Positions 24,905 to 38,058 of a stretch of 64,000 bases of DNA are shown one piece after another (position 1 is the first letter of the stretch; each line of letters starts with the position of its first letter). Made by a program: the position numbers and the translations under genes. Origin of the DNA: Urechis unicinctus (lineage: Eukaryota > Annelida > Polychaeta > Xenopneusta > Urechidae); assembly GCA_034190875.2 (NCBI GenBank), contig CM067356.1, positions 54,216,102-54,280,101 on the forward strand, in the 5' to 3' direction. Below the pieces are notes generated by a model that worked only from the letters and a program-made list of their open reading frames with translations, had not been told where the DNA came from and did not search any database.

Positions 24905-26930
24905 GTGTATGTGACAGTCTAATTTGATTGGACTGATAAGTCAGGTCAAAGATGGGTTAAAGTGATTTTGGACAGACAGATGTAATAATCTAGTGCTTGC
25001 GCAAAGCTCACATCTGACCATGGTCACGTGTAGCTGAGTCTTTGTATTGGCATGCCCATTGCATTAATGTAGTGTGTAATATTTCAAGAGGCTTCGGTAT
25101 TAACACTAAACCATGCTCATGTGTACTCCAGCTATTTAAGAATGGCGCTAGAATTGTATAGATATGAGCTGCGGTGTGGAATAGGAAGCGGCTCTTATCA
25201 ATGCGGTAAACAGCTACCTGCCTTATTAGAGTCGCGAGCAGCCTTATAAGCAAACAGCAAAGACAATGTAAATCAATGCTTACCATTTATTTTATGCGTG
25301 TTACTATTTATCGCTATTTAATTTTACGCAAGTGTTTGTTGGATCAAATAAATCTCATAGTCTTCATGGTTCGGCCACAAACGCTTATTGTCCTTATCAT
25401 TCATTGGTCAATGTGTGATTGTAATACTGAGGCATACGTAGAATCGAGATATCTAATATGCCATTACCGGAGTAATTTTGCAAAGACTGTCTTATTGTCG
25501 AATACGGCAACGTTTGCATATATGCTAAAACGGAAGCCCTTGACGACATAAATCGATTAATGGCTTATCAGCAGAATATCTAACGAGTCATATCAGCACA
25601 CAAAGAGGATAACACACCATTAACACATCTTGAACAATCATGAGTATCCACCAATAACGGTTATAAACAACGCTCAGTGAATGCGTATAACCAACCCACC
25701 ACATGGCATATTTATAGCATAGCTCCCAGGTACATACATTTCGTCCCGAAAAAAATATTTCGTGACATTTGTTATCGCTTAGGTAAGTAAAAGGTTAAAC
25801 GGCATACCAACACTAGCGTGTGTTATTGTGACTGGTGGTAGAAACTCAAATTGGGAATACAGTGTAAATGAAAAATACAGTTCGAGGTTTATCTCGTGGC
25901 ATGAAAAAGAAATAAATGCCTCTCGTAACAATTTCGTTGAATATCTGTGTGGAAAGCCACAGTCACAAACCTCAGCGTAATTTATATCCGATGTACGGCA
26001 TAATGACCTCAGTTGTAAGACGGAAATTAAGAATGCAGAATATCATAGCACGTATCTCTTTTCGCTTTAATAGGCAGCAATGAACTCTATCGAATGCCTT
26101 GCCTGCGTAACGATCAATCACGACCACGGATCATTTCGTGTTAGTACCTGTTTAGCAAACCCTTTTGGAATGCGTGGCCTGTATGACGATCAATCACGTA
26201 CAGCATACGACTGAAGACCGACTGCCTAACTAGCTTCAGAGCTTGACGAGGGAGAAACGTCGTTTGAACAACAAATTTCTTTGGCTGGGTTAGAATAAGT
26301 CAGTGAAGCTTGATTGCGACTTTCATTGAACATGGCGTTATGTATCACTTATGAGAGTGTGGCGATGGCAGTCAGATTGATGATACTGTTATGTCCCATG
26401 CCTCGACCTGGGTCTGCATGAATAAAAGACCATCACCCGATTAAGCCAACGCAGCGTTGTTAAAGTCTATAAACAGCATGTATTCCTTTAAGGTAACCAC
26501 TAAATGATACTGAAAGATAATGAAATGGAATGCCAAGACATTATTTAGTAATTCTAAACGGAGTGATTGTTGGTGAGAGATCAATGACATTTCGTAAACT
26601 AGTTTGATGTGTATAACCCAGAAACTCAGGGGTCGGTGGTCGGCTCTTACGCTTTCCAGAGTAGACGTGTTTATAGATAAGGTAATTGCCTTGTCTGATG
26701 ATAACTTGCAATAATGCAAGTAGATCCATAGAAAATTAAACACGACTATCAACGATATCTGCTTATGTCCAGGACAATACAACGAATGATAAAATCATAG
26801 ATGATCTATTTTTTGATATATGGCACGTCAAGATTTGCGCCAAAGGGTAAATCAGGCATTCCAGGTTAGCTGAAACATAAGATTGATGATGCATCTCAAA
26901 GGACGAGGTCAGTAACATCTAAGGAAATCT
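24905..26930 (-). repeat. Repeat beta, copy C (inverted)
   Basis: Read on the minus strand this matches 4300-5735 in order, with several insertions and deletions. It continues on that strand directly from alpha copy C (27,005-29,640). The alpha-beta junction here lacks the roughly 1.4 to 2 kb that separates the blocks in copy A. The 113-codon minus frame at 26,441-26,782 lies inside the repeat and shows no domain. Confidence 0.75.
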
Positions 26931-27004
26931 CATTAACGGTAGGTATATGATGACGCTGACATTTACTAAACAAATATGTGTATATCATTATATTGTTCTT
27001 AGTA

Positions 27005-29640
27005 AAACTAAGCTTAAGCGATGTATCAAGGCATGCTGTAATGAGATTGCATTTTAGCTGATCTCAATTATGCTGTATTAATGTTAAATTGAAGTCACAT
27101 TATCTATTCTGGATATTGTTATTTCTATATTATCAACACTAGCTTTTCTTCTTTGTCATCTGGCAATTATGTTAATCGACCTAAATAGCAACTTCAATAC
27201 AGTCACGTGTATATTGCTATGCTGATGTAGGTAGGCTGCAAGAACAGTGATTCTATCCGACTGAAGGTAGCAATACATGGCTTTCAGTCATATAACAAAA
27301 CGTACTAGAGTCTGTCAATCATGCCATCCGAGCACGCTATGACGTAAGCAAAACTAGGAACAGTTCCCAATACAATTGAGTATCAGCATGACAGCTTGTT
27401 GATACCGTGATATAGTGAAACGCATTGACTTCAATCGATTGCGATGATTTAGCAATAAGTCAGCAATGACGTTGCATGTTAGTACTCTGCCTCTAGGTTC
27501 CTCTCTGCTAATCTACTTTTATCTAAATGGCCTTTCGCATGATGACCCATTATGGTAATATTCAACTGGTGCTCTTAAGCCATAACCTTGACGTATAATT
27601 ATACTCCTAATGCCTACAAAGAATTGTAATTTAACTCATTGTATTGCGTACAATGCACTGCAAAAAACATGAGCTTTGACAACGTTATCTTGAATAACCA
27701 AAATGTATGTTTACGGATAGGTACAATACAATGCGCATGTAGCGTTCGTGAATAACGGGCCAGGATTTATATTGTAAGATTAATTGTACAATCTGACGGT
27801 GTTTGTAAAACAAAAGTTTAAATATAATGAAAGATTGATATGTAACAGCATAAAAGGGGTATCAAATGGTTGCGTTACGTGGAGTTTGCCACTTGTGAGG
27901 ACAATATTGTTTCGCTTTCTTGTTGCTACAACGCAGTATTCGCAATCACAGCTATCAATGAAACGAGGCGAACCCTGCAGGCTCCATTCCTAATGCCAGC
28001 AAATGGATATCGCTCTCGTTTTGAGTTGATGTCACACAAGGGTTTTTATAAGGCGAATATACTCATAAGCCTTCCAAAAAGCTGATATAGTTGATCAGCC
28101 AATATATTAACGGAAGTGAGATTGTTGACATCGGATATGCTTTGTTGGGATGATGGGTAAACAGCTACATAATGCCCACTTGATCCGGGCAATGAAATAG
28201 ATATCACGTCCTGCCGTGGGTTGTTTGTGAATTACGATTAAGTAAGGTAAATGGACTGCACAATTGCATACCTTGTTATATTTGACGCTATTTATTAGCT
28301 AATCGTATTATCACCATATCACGCTTGTGCGTCCCATACTTGGGCAAACGTTGCCTGTGTAAGCGGAATAAGTCGTGGCTATACGTCGATGCAATCTGCG
28401 ACGGTCACATATTGTTGCATTGAACAAGATCTTTTATTCAGTGGTTAGCTGAGTGTTTATGAGTAATATGATGACAATATAAGCAAGCTGAATCAATGTC
28501 AGATGGGCGCTACTGTCATAACGCCATCAGCATGTAAATTACCTTATGCGTAATGAACCTATCTTTGCCACGTCCCATTCGACAAGGTATTACGACTTAA
28601 TCTTCACAAGAACCATGAACGTGCGATAACGTGGAATGGAAAAGAGACTTTTTAAAATCGTGTAATTTGCTCACGTTGCTCTACATGTTCTTTTATTATT
28701 ATTGATGCGTTAAAGAAATTTATGAAGCAACAAACGAATTCATGTGACAGCCAGTTTATAATCAAGATAAGTAAATCCGTGTGCTGAATATATTCTTCGG
28801 CGCAGCGTTTGCATACAGATTATAGCAGAGATTTATAGCAATGAAATACATATCCATGCAGAGAAGCAGTGTGTCTTGAGTGCAAATTGAAGTAAGCATT
28901 GTTTTGAAAATGTACTCAGTTGAAGATTGTATCTCCGATACATTTACGCGTTATAACGGGGAAAAATAGTCCCCGGCCTGATAAGAGAGAGACCTGTTGT
29001 GCGTATGTGTCAAAAATAAGGAGAGACCCTCGCTAATCAGAGCACTTTGGCCTTATACCGTCCGAATCCACACAAAGCATGATAATGATAAAATATTTGT
29101 ATGACACACGTTTTAATTTTCCCACCGAGTCCTATATAGTAATACTATATGGCTCCCTATTAAAAAACTATGGCCCAGTAAAACATTATTTATGCGACAC
29201 TTTAATGTGAGGGATCATTTATGGGTAGGCTGTGGTATCAATAATCTAGCAAATTTGGGAATTAGTATTCACCGCATGAGCTTTATATCAAAGAATGTAC
29301 CGATAATTTTGCTGTAAAGTTTTGTTTGTAAAGTACTGAAGCGAGGCAACAAGCAGCAGCAGGGAAATAACGTAGCAGTACACATCTTTTTGTTATACAA
29401 ATGAAAAGACAAACTCCGTCAGATATTGATCAATGTCATTGCCGACCGTTACTTATGACAACAGGAGCCGCTACTTTGCTGTTTGGATTGTCTCTTTTAT
29501 CGTTAATCGGACAACCCCCAAAAAATTGCTTTAAAGCAAAAGGGCAACTCAATGTAAGGAAGCACCAGTGAGTATACAATCAACGTGCAGACTTAATTTG
29601 GCAATAGAATACATCATCTATGTGAACAAACCACGTGATT
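27005..29640 (-). repeat. Repeat alpha, copy C (inverted)
   Basis: Read on the minus strand it matches copy B from about 10,280 to 11,330, then again from about 11,800 to 12,700. Examples: TGCCTCGCTTCAGTACT near 29,350; AATGATCCCTCACA near 29,210; TTCCACGTTAT near 28,630; GTCATCATATTACT near 28,465; ACAAGCGTGATATGGTG near 28,320; GAGAGCGATATCCATTTG near 28,010; GACTGTATTGAAGTTGC near 27,200; ATAATTGAGATCAGC near 27,062. It lacks most of the 3' third of copy B. The two overlapping plus-strand frames at 27,784-28,085 are antisense to the element and probably chance. Confidence 0.75.
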
Positions 29641-32495
29641 TGGTATTGTGATTGCGTCAGTAGAAGTGTGTTGTTACGTGCGATGGTTCTCTAACCAATT
29701 ACATGATATTACAGGTCAATAATAAACCTAGGGCGTATCTAAGGGAGCAATTTGAGGAACAGGTTTGAAAACCATAATCATGATGTAAGTGGTGAAACAT
29801 TATCGAGCTGAATGTGCAGCACACTTTTGCTAGAACATTTTTACAACGGGAAGCTATTTTCGTGTAGCCAATCACAATAACACGTGCACATGCTGTTTCT
29901 GTGTTGATCCTCCCAGCCAGCGCCACAGCTAAATGTATTGGGTTGTTGTGGTTGTAAATTGCCACATGAGGGCTGTTTATTTTGTTCATCATATTCATAT
30001 GCAATTGTGTTTTTTTAATCACTGATTTTGTATTGATCAAAGAGCCGGAACCCTGTTGCGTTGTGGTAAATTCCGCTTTAAAAAGGTGGACCTTAACAAA
30101 AACACGCCGTACTCATCACAGGAAATAAGCGCTCAAATAGCGCAGTGTGTACGTTTTGCGATTAATTTGCTACAAGGGCAATAATTGCAGGCAATCTCAT
30201 GATTGGAAAAACCCAAAGATATTTTAATCATTTGTAGTATGTGCAGAAATATGTTGTATGTGTACAGTGTCATAGCCTTTCGGTATGTATCGGCAACTTT
30301 TGAAGTACTTTTACCAATGCACAGTATGGATAGGACAATGCAGCAATTATTATGCAACATTTCTGTCACACTTATCAATCGGAACACAAGCCCCTTGCCA
30401 AGCAGATACCAATATCAAAGCTGATCCTACCTGTGTAAGTTGCATGACAACGCACTTCAACAAAGGTTTCTATGAACAGCGTATGGTGATCTTGAACGTG
30501 CGCGGGTGTTCACTACCAAATATCTGTCCCGTAGAATAGGGATCCCAAATGGAACATGACCGTCATTGCTTTCGGTCAGCAACTTTGATTAAGCTTGTGA
30601 GTTGGATCTTCAAAATTAAAAATGGTAGAAACATTCAATTACATCGAACGTAATACATCCATTGACAAGATTGAAGTTGAGTGTCCAACATCCACCATTT
30701 GATATAGATTAGTTGTGTTGAAACTCTAATAATTCATATTTAATTTATAATCAGGCTATTATCTTCCTCTGCCATACGCTCTAGTAGGTATAGCATTAAC
30801 TGTATCAACTGTGTCTATGCGTATGCCGCGAGTGCCAAACAACTGTGCAGAGTTACATAGCAGCGATATAAACTTATTAGATACATCCCAATCCTTCTTA
30901 ACAAGGCGCTTTTGCGATTGCGCTATAGCTTAGTGCAAGAATTTTGATGCACATGATCAGCATTTACCTAAGCTCATCACTCATTAAATGAGGCACCAGA
31001 AACATTCTGGGAATGCTTGACAAAAGTGCTGCTGAAGTACGCCTTTCTGACAAACACAAGGCATTCTCGAAATATTGCTGATCGTAGATATATTACAATA
31101 TTGACATAAAAATGAGGTGATGTATTATATCGTAACAATAACTTACAATGAGATTTTAACAAATGAATAAGAGGCATTGATTTATACTCTATCTACATTG
31201 TATTGTCTGATATATTCCAAATCATATATTGATGGATTTGCTGAAGGAATGGTTGATTTTATTATTTTCAATATCTTGATATCGTAGCAGTTGCTGTTCA
31301 TTATGTAGAATCTCGCACAGTTCGCTCATTATTTTACGTTTCTGTTTTGTTAGTGCCTTGGTTAAGGCTCAACGCTGACAACCAAGTTTCATCAAAGTGA
31401 CATAATTTGTCCTAGTTTCCCTTGAATTAACCAGAATATTGCATCACACATGAATCACATTACACCGCAAAAAGCATTTCTCTCGATTGACGTAGATGCA
31501 TACACACAATACGTCCAGTGTGACCAATTGGTACCATTATAACGGTTAAAGAATAGTTGTGGTATATCAGTGACATGAGCTTGGTTTGAAGCCTTTATTG
31601 GCGCGATTCCTTGCTGTATATCCCGCTGAATAGAGCGACAGATACTCCGTAGTAGAATAAGTAACCAACCTATCTGTCAGCTAGGCATACTAATGTTGTT
31701 GTCATAGCTACCTCAGACGTATCATTAAAAGTGGGAATTAGTGAACATTTAATCCACAAATAAAATCTTTTATCACAGTTCTTGCATAATGCATCTTTCC
31801 AAACTTTTCCTCGGGTAATGGGATGTAATGGCCACTGTCATCTGGTGATATGTCTGCAAATGAATTAGAAGCAAGTAAGAACTCTGGGTAAATGATTTTT
31901 GACTTATCTTGGATCTGGGCGTATCGAGGATTTAATCAAAAGTGCTAAACTACAAACAGTAGGAGTAACTCTTCAATAGAGATCAATAACGTAGCGCAAA
32001 ACCACCAGAGTACGAGAAGGAATCAACATATGTAAGTGACTATCAGCAAATAGGCAAACGATAACAATACTAAAAATACTTGTTTACCTCCTTCTGTTCA
32101 GTTTTTATTGTGTTTGCCTTGCTACTTTCAAGCTTCTTCACACTGCCTATGTCCTCAAACAATACAACGGCATAAATTCATGTGTTTATATTGTACCAGT
32201 TACCCAAGGCTTGTCAGCCAATGGGACGTTTGTGTACATAACAGTTATATAGTTTTATGATGTGTGACAATTGAGTTTATTTTTGTAACGTTGCATCTAA
32301 TGTGTCCGTGAATACTGCTTGCTTTGGTATTATCTGTGTGAAGGAAGCACGTTTTAATTACAAAGGCATGCAAATATTACCGCCACAAATTAAGCAGGTG
32401 CTTCTTAACCAATATGACACTATCTAATGACAAGAGGCTCACGCTGTCGCCGACCACAATCAACACGGGAGAAGACGGGCACACCCTCGCTGCAA
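29641..32495. other. No recognisable gene
   Basis: The largest frame is 113 codons on the minus strand (29,699-30,040), with ordinary composition and no motif I recognise. Overlapping frames at 30,133-30,539 lie on opposite strands and cancel each other as evidence. No RNA gene or repeat copy was seen. Confidence 0.35.
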
Positions 32496-32499
32496 CCAC

Positions 32500-32538
32500 A
32501 CCCACACACACACACACACTCACACACACACACACACC
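32500..32538. repeat. (CA)n microsatellite
   Basis: CACACA runs with two short interruptions (CCC and CTC). The His-Thr repeat in the overlapping 67-codon frame at 32,427-32,630 is a product of this run. Confidence 0.97.
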
Positions 32539-32539
32539 G

Positions 32540-34865
32540 GACGGAACCACAAGTCAAATCTGCTCAGTCTGTTATAAGACTTGAATTCTCAATAACTGAC
32601 CTTTGCAATATACAACCCGGTGGCTGGTGACGGCTGCTCTAAAGAAATACCCAGAGCACAGAAAGGTCAGAGATTTCATACCAAAGCCATATGTAGCCAT
32701 CATCATTTCCAAGGGTTATGTATGAGTTTATCTGGTGCTCTCTGCTTGATGGTAACCTTAATGTTAAATATTGTCAGTAACATAGGCTCTGCTGCTCGAT
32801 TGCTTGTATCAGTGTTTTTGCGGCTGCTGAATATACATGGAGTATGCATCTTACTGATCATATTCACATGTATGTTCTTTGCGTCACTGATATAACCTGC
32901 GCTGCCTAACATGTAACACCTATCTCGATGGATAGAGTTGTTACCTGTTACGCGTATATTAAAGTATGTGCAATGTATATTGAGCAAAAACACGACCTGT
33001 AACAATGAACAGCTATCTAGACATTAGAAAAGAGTGTTACTGTTACATGCTTGTTGTATCAGAATATCAACATGAAGAGAATCAAATCATAGAGTCCTGA
33101 GGTGGATAGGATAATCAGGGTCCTCTCGAGTGATGGGTAACGTATGGTGCATGACGAAAAACACCGTCAAAGCATCTTTCTCTACGTCATAAATGCTGTA
33201 GAAAATCACGTTTAAACCTGTGATGTCAAATGTAATAACTAAGGGTGCTCCTCCTGGTTTGATTATTGATCATAACATAGACATACATGCACAGCTGCAA
33301 AGTGCAATGCAAGATGAATGTTCAAGGCAGTGCTAGCTTTACGTTTTTATTGTGACCAGATGCGTCCCCTCGATTATGGCTGATAAACGTGGTCTTTGCT
33401 GCAACTTCAACCGGTTCTATTACTTGCTTAAACTGACTGCTATTGATTGATAAATGGAAGCTTGCAATATTTGCGTACGTCCTGCGGAGTCCAAAGCACA
33501 TTGCCTGTTTCCGGTTTAAAAAGGAACAATAGCGGGTCGAGTTGCAACTTGAATAACGTTTTATTGACGTCAAAAAACTTGATATCAACTGATAATAAAA
33601 CAATGTATATATTTTGAAAATTGAAGAGTTCCTGGACTCCATATACGTTCAACGTGTGCTATCTCAAAATCAAAACGACTTTGCATAGATAAAATATAAT
33701 CACAATGCATTGGTTTGTAATAAGCAGCTGTATGAGCATTCGCTGGTCTGAGGAGAACCGCAGTGGAAGATGCTGGCGATGAAAATAGATCACTCTAAGT
33801 TCGTCCTTTATAAGTATTCCGCACGTGTTTATATAAACTGGAATAACATTGTCAGTGGGAATCTATCCGTTGAATCGCAGTACAAACGAACAAAAATTGA
33901 AGCTCACTATTCATTCTATCCGAATGCGTGATCGGTATAGTGATCTATCAGGAATGGCGAATTTCAGCTCACGTTTACACAGGTACAAACACCTAAAAGT
34001 TGGTGTGTCAAGACCACGGATGCAATGGCATACAGATCTTGAGTCGAATTCCATACAAAGCTCGACATCATGAGGATGCTATTCAATATGTTCCCCAGAT
34101 TGAACAAGCCATATACTACACACTACCTAGCTGGCTAAACTACTTATAATATAAACAGATTATCTACGGACCCATGATGGCCACATGGAAATGAACAAAT
34201 ACCGCAAAAGAGCACAAACCAGTGTTTGGCGACCGAATATGTTACAATATAAAGTAGGCATGTGTGAAACAAGCGAATTCTGCATCAAACAGAACCTGCG
34301 CAACACAAACAGCCTGTGGTACTTTCTACATTACCAGATGGTCCGTGGAGATTTCCAGGAACTAACTTACTTATATTGAATGACCAAAGCTATCGTGTTA
34401 TTGTGGGCGTTTAACTCGAATTACTCTGAAGTTACTCACCATCCAAGAAATACATCCATTACGGTCATTGGTAAGGCACCTACTTGACATTCCGTTTGGA
34501 GAAAATGTCTCTAGAAAACAGCCAGAAAACCAAATCAATTGCGACACTGGAAGTGATGTTACGGTGTCTAATATCAAACAGCCTACCAGTCAACCACCCG
34601 CAGGAAGCAGAAATAAAATCACTATTCTTTCGACCCAATGCGACATATCAAACACATACAGACTTTGCCAAGTGTGTTGTTATTGGAATGGATAGGCGGC
34701 TGTACATCGACTGGGTATCAAGTACATATACACATCATAATGGTCTATGCTGTGTTGATGTTGATAATCGCCGCTGGAGTCGCAGAGAGTTGGTGTTAGT
34801 ATCCATCTTGTAAATGAACACATGTTCCAAGATAACTGAGCAATCTGTCGTACTACAGACAAATA
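32540..34865. other. No supported gene; cluster of short plus-strand frames at 33.85-34.8 kb
   Basis: Three non-contiguous plus-strand frames (33,849-34,073; 34,185-34,379; 34,468-34,813 in two frames) look somewhat protein-like. One includes the tetrapeptide DTGS at about 34,543, as in retroviral-type proteases. No zinc knuckle, reverse transcriptase or LTR accompanies it, so I do not call an element. Several minus-strand frames compete at 32,703-33,652. Confidence 0.3.
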
Positions 34866-34867
34866 TA

Positions 34868-34912
34868 GCAGCAGCCAGCCTTGCGGTTGGTTAAGGCGTC
34901 GTACGACGAAGC
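34868..34912 (+). repeat. Possible tRNA-related SINE head scrap
   Basis: CCTTGCGGTTGGTTAAGGCG followed by a TCGTACGACGAAG stretch resembles the box A half of tRNA-derived SINEs, which often read GGTTAAGGCGTCG. It also contains the 12-bp palindrome CGTCGTACGACG. No box B (GGTTCGANNCC) follows at the proper distance, so it is not a tRNA gene; at most it is a truncated SINE. Confidence 0.3.
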
Positions 34913-35294
34913 CAGCTTGAAAAAGTTAGCCTGAAGCCCCTTGTTATTTTATCCAATTATGCCATAAAGCAAGTAGACATAAGGGCCCAACATTTGTTCA
35001 GCGGCCGAATTTTCGTTGGAGCCCATGGCAATGATATACAAAATTTGGTGATCAGTTAAAGGAAACTTCTAAAGAATCGACAAGAAGTGTTATTTAAGCA
35101 AACACAAATACCGACGGCATTATGTGTAGATAAATACCAACACATGATTCACAGCTACATTTGCCGATAATTTCTGTTTTTCTTCGTTGTCAAATAGTAA
35201 ACGCTTTTGAAAAAAATATCATCTCCAACCAGTGAGTTCATTACTTAATGAAAAACGTTCAAGTTCTTCACAGGAGAATACAACACACTCACCT

Positions 35295-35355
35295 TTGTGT
35301 GCGCGCGTGCGTGAGAGAGCGAGTAAGTGAGTGTATGTATGTACATATATATTAA
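35295..35355. repeat. Mixed GT/GC/GA/GTAT simple repeat
   Basis: A short degenerate simple repeat: GTGTGCGCGCGTGCGTGAG, then GAGAG/GAGTAAGTGAGTG, then TGTATGTATGTACATATATAT. Confidence 0.85.
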
Positions 35356-36371
35356 TAACGATAAAGCCCTTCGTAGACGCTTATGAATTAATGACTCTCA
35401 TACCCAGATACGTACCTACTAGGACATGAGTTGGCGTGTGTAAAAGATATCTGAGTAGCTATTTTATGACAAACTGCGTTAAATAGTTGTTTGCCAAGTG
35501 GTGACGTCAACTACAAAAATCTAACCAAAGTGAGTCAGAAATACTAGTCTTCACAAACTTAATTCATTTGCCTTCAGTACCATAAGCAATGTCACGTCGT
35601 CCCGGAAAAGGCCAAAGGCACTTGCGTGACGACGGAGATATGTGTTATGAGAGCAGAGCGGAATCGTCAAGTGTTTGCTCGGAGTTTCGTTTGATATATC
35701 CCACCTTAACTTGGCAAATAAATTACCTCCCTTTCATGCGGGTCAATTCAGTTGTGCTTGCGTGTGCGTTGTGCTGTATTTGCATTGGCAGAATGTTTTG
35801 GGGGCAGAAAATACAAAACTCTCAATAGCTTCGTCATGAAAGAGAGCAAAAGAAAATAATTATTTATTAAAGAGAATTGCGTCAGCGCTTAATGTTCATT
35901 GAATTTGTAAAATAATGTGCAAATAAGGTCGTATGTAACCCTTTCATACATTTTCGGCGATTTAGGTAATGTAAAGCTTAACACATATTTCGGTGATTTA
36001 GGGCTAACTTAGATTTCGGTGATTAAGGCGCTTGTGTGAAGCAGCTCGTGCCATTATCAAAGACCAATTCTATGTATAGCTGGTGGTTCAAAGAAAATCG
36101 CTCTTGCACGAGGTCTATTTCGGTGCCGCTGGTTCTTTGAACAAAAGCCCGGGAAAACTTGCAATCATGAGTCGCTATAAGAAAATACCCCGTGTGTTAC
36201 GTGTAGAATCTGACTGAAGAAGCATAACGAATAGCAAGCCACTATGGCAGCCTTAGACTTGGTCAAGAATTTACGAGTGCGATGAAGTTCCTTCCTAAAA
36301 TTCGTCAGATTTCCAAATAAGGAGACGAGATTTGAAGCCAAAACGTGTCATTGTTTAATAACGGTGTAGGT
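35356..36371. other. No supported gene
   Basis: A 79-codon plus-strand frame (35,589-35,828) starts with a basic stretch and ends with a hydrophobic segment rich in Val, Ala, Cys and Ile that could span a membrane. It has no recognised domain and may be chance. At 35,950-36,025 the word TTTCGG(C/T)GATTA(A)GG-like occurs three times. Confidence 0.3.
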
Positions 36372-36433
36372 CAGTAAATGTTTAACGAATGTCATTATTA
36401 GACAGTAAATGTTTAACGAATGTCATTATTAGA
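36372..36433 (+). repeat. Exact 31-bp tandem duplication
   Basis: The 31-bp unit beginning CAGTAAATGTTTAACG occurs at 36,372-36,402 and again, without a change, at 36,403-36,433. Its perfection suggests a recent event. Confidence 0.97.
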
Positions 36434-36747
36434 CAAGTTTATATATTGAGCTTGAGATTTATCAAGCGAATGAAATCTGTGTTTTTAGTTATCATATATT
36501 TGATGTAGGTCGTTGCAATACAACGTTCCATGGCCTTCACCACGATTAGCGTGGTCTCATCGTCCAAACAATCGCCATACCCCAGCCAGTGTAGATTTGA
36601 TGACGTAGGGAACCAGGTTTATCGTACCGTCGACCGATCCAATTGTATCGCAGCCAATAAGTTTCCGCGTACATCACAGTCCTTGAAAAGGCTTTCACCG
36701 AGCAACATGTAAAGTTTATGCAAATAACAAGCACCCCCACCCAACTG

Positions 36748-37150
36748 GCATAGAGTCTACACATTGTCACAAAGTCTACACACTGTCAAACCGTCCACAC
36801 ATTGGCATACCATCCACACACTGTCATACCGTCCACACACTGTCATACCGTCCACACACTGTCATATCGTCCACACACTGGCATACCGTCCACACACTGT
36901 CATCCAGTCTACCCATTGGCATATCGTTCACACACTGGAATACCGTCCGCACACTGGCATACCATCCACACACTGGCATACAGTCAACACACTGGCATAC
37001 GTCCACTCATTGGCATATCGTCCATACACTGGCATACCGTTCAAACACTGGCATACCGTCCACCCACTGGCATACCATCCACACACTGGTATACCTTTCA
37101 CACACTTGCACTAAGTCCACGCACTGGCATACCGTTCGCACACATGTACA
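36748..37150 (+). repeat. 19-bp minisatellite, about 21 units
   Basis: The unit is close to CACACTGGCATACCGTCCA, with G/T and C/A variants; period 19 was checked at CC(G/A)TCCA starts 36,791, 36,810 and 36,829. Because 19 is not a multiple of three, every frame stays open over long stretches and reads as a 19-residue His/Thr/Pro-rich peptide repeat. The frames of 116 and 150 codons here, and the minus-strand ones, are therefore artefacts. Early units carry CTGTCATACC and later units mostly CTGGCATACC, so the array has grown in blocks. Confidence 0.97.
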
Positions 37151-37159
37151 CACACATAT

Positions 37160-37345
37160 ATGATAAATTCTACTCCATGACTTCACACTGTTATACAGTC
37201 TACACTCACTATAAATTCTTCTTCGTGACGTCACACTGTCAACATGCATTATGAGACTTCTACTTTGACTTCACACTGTTACTGTCTACACTACATTATG
37301 AATTTCCTCTTTATGACGTCACACTGTCGTACATGCATTATGTCA
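37160..37345 (+). repeat. TTCACACTGT-type longer repeat, copy A
   Basis: About three units of GACTTCACACTGTTA..GTCTACA..ATTATGAATTTC..TTCATGACGTCACACTGTC type follow the minisatellite. The same words recur at 62,345-62,510, upstream of the second zinc-finger relic. The unit shares ACACTGTCAT with the 19-bp repeat, so the two may have a common origin. Confidence 0.7.
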
Positions 37346-38058
37346 TGTCCGCATACTTTACTGGTTCACTGATTGAGTGATTTGCGATGGTACCGTCAGA
37401 GCCTTGATGGGCACAGTTTACTTGTGATGACAGCATTCAATTTGGAATTCACGCATTGAGTGATGTTGATGTCTTAACAGAAGAAGGGTGTGATGAAGCT
37501 GTTATCCACTACGTTGGTCAACTCTGAGTAAAACCATGTCACTGGAAGCACAAATATGTAATCACTAGTTTTTTTTAACACAATTATTCTTTTTGCAGCT
37601 ATATATTTCGGGGGCTAGGAACAAGAGTTTCATATTCACTGTCAGATCGATTCCATTCAACAAAGTAAAGTATACATCACAACAGGTGATAGCTATGGTA
37701 ACAGCAGAGACCATATAAGAGTCCACAAAATGCACAGTGTCGCTTAAAAGAACAAAAATTAGCTGTTGCTCTGTGATAGGTAAGTTAATTTCAACTTTTA
37801 ATCGAAAAGAATTAATACAATATCATATTTCTAATTCAACTCAAGTTGTCGTTGTATGGGATTACACCGTCAATCATTTGGTTGAGAGCGTAATGCGCTA
37901 ACTGATTGCATTACAGAGATATCTAATGCAGATATACATGATATATGCATGTGGAGGTACGCATGTCTTATGCAGTAATGCATATCATATGCATGTCGTT
38001 AACTTGCGAGAACTTTTTAGAGAGAGAAAAATAAAGATGAGAAGAGATGAACTATTGA

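Noticed and set aside
29699-30040. 113-codon minus frame
   Set aside because: No domain or conserved motif that I recognise, and the length is expected by chance over 64 kb of AT-rich DNA.
34868-34940. tRNA gene
   Set aside because: Only a box A-like half is present; there is no box B and no cloverleaf can be drawn.
35589-35828. Small membrane protein
   Set aside because: It has a hydrophobic segment but no signal, family match or transcript feature; it is kept only as a note in the interval entry.
36748-37150. CRISPR-like array
   Set aside because: There are no unique spacers; the 19-bp units are contiguous, and the window is eukaryotic.
36764-37254. Frames of 116 and 150 codons with a His/Thr/Pro peptide repeat
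   Set aside because: They follow from the 19-bp minisatellite, whose period is not a multiple of three. All three frames, and the other strand, are open.
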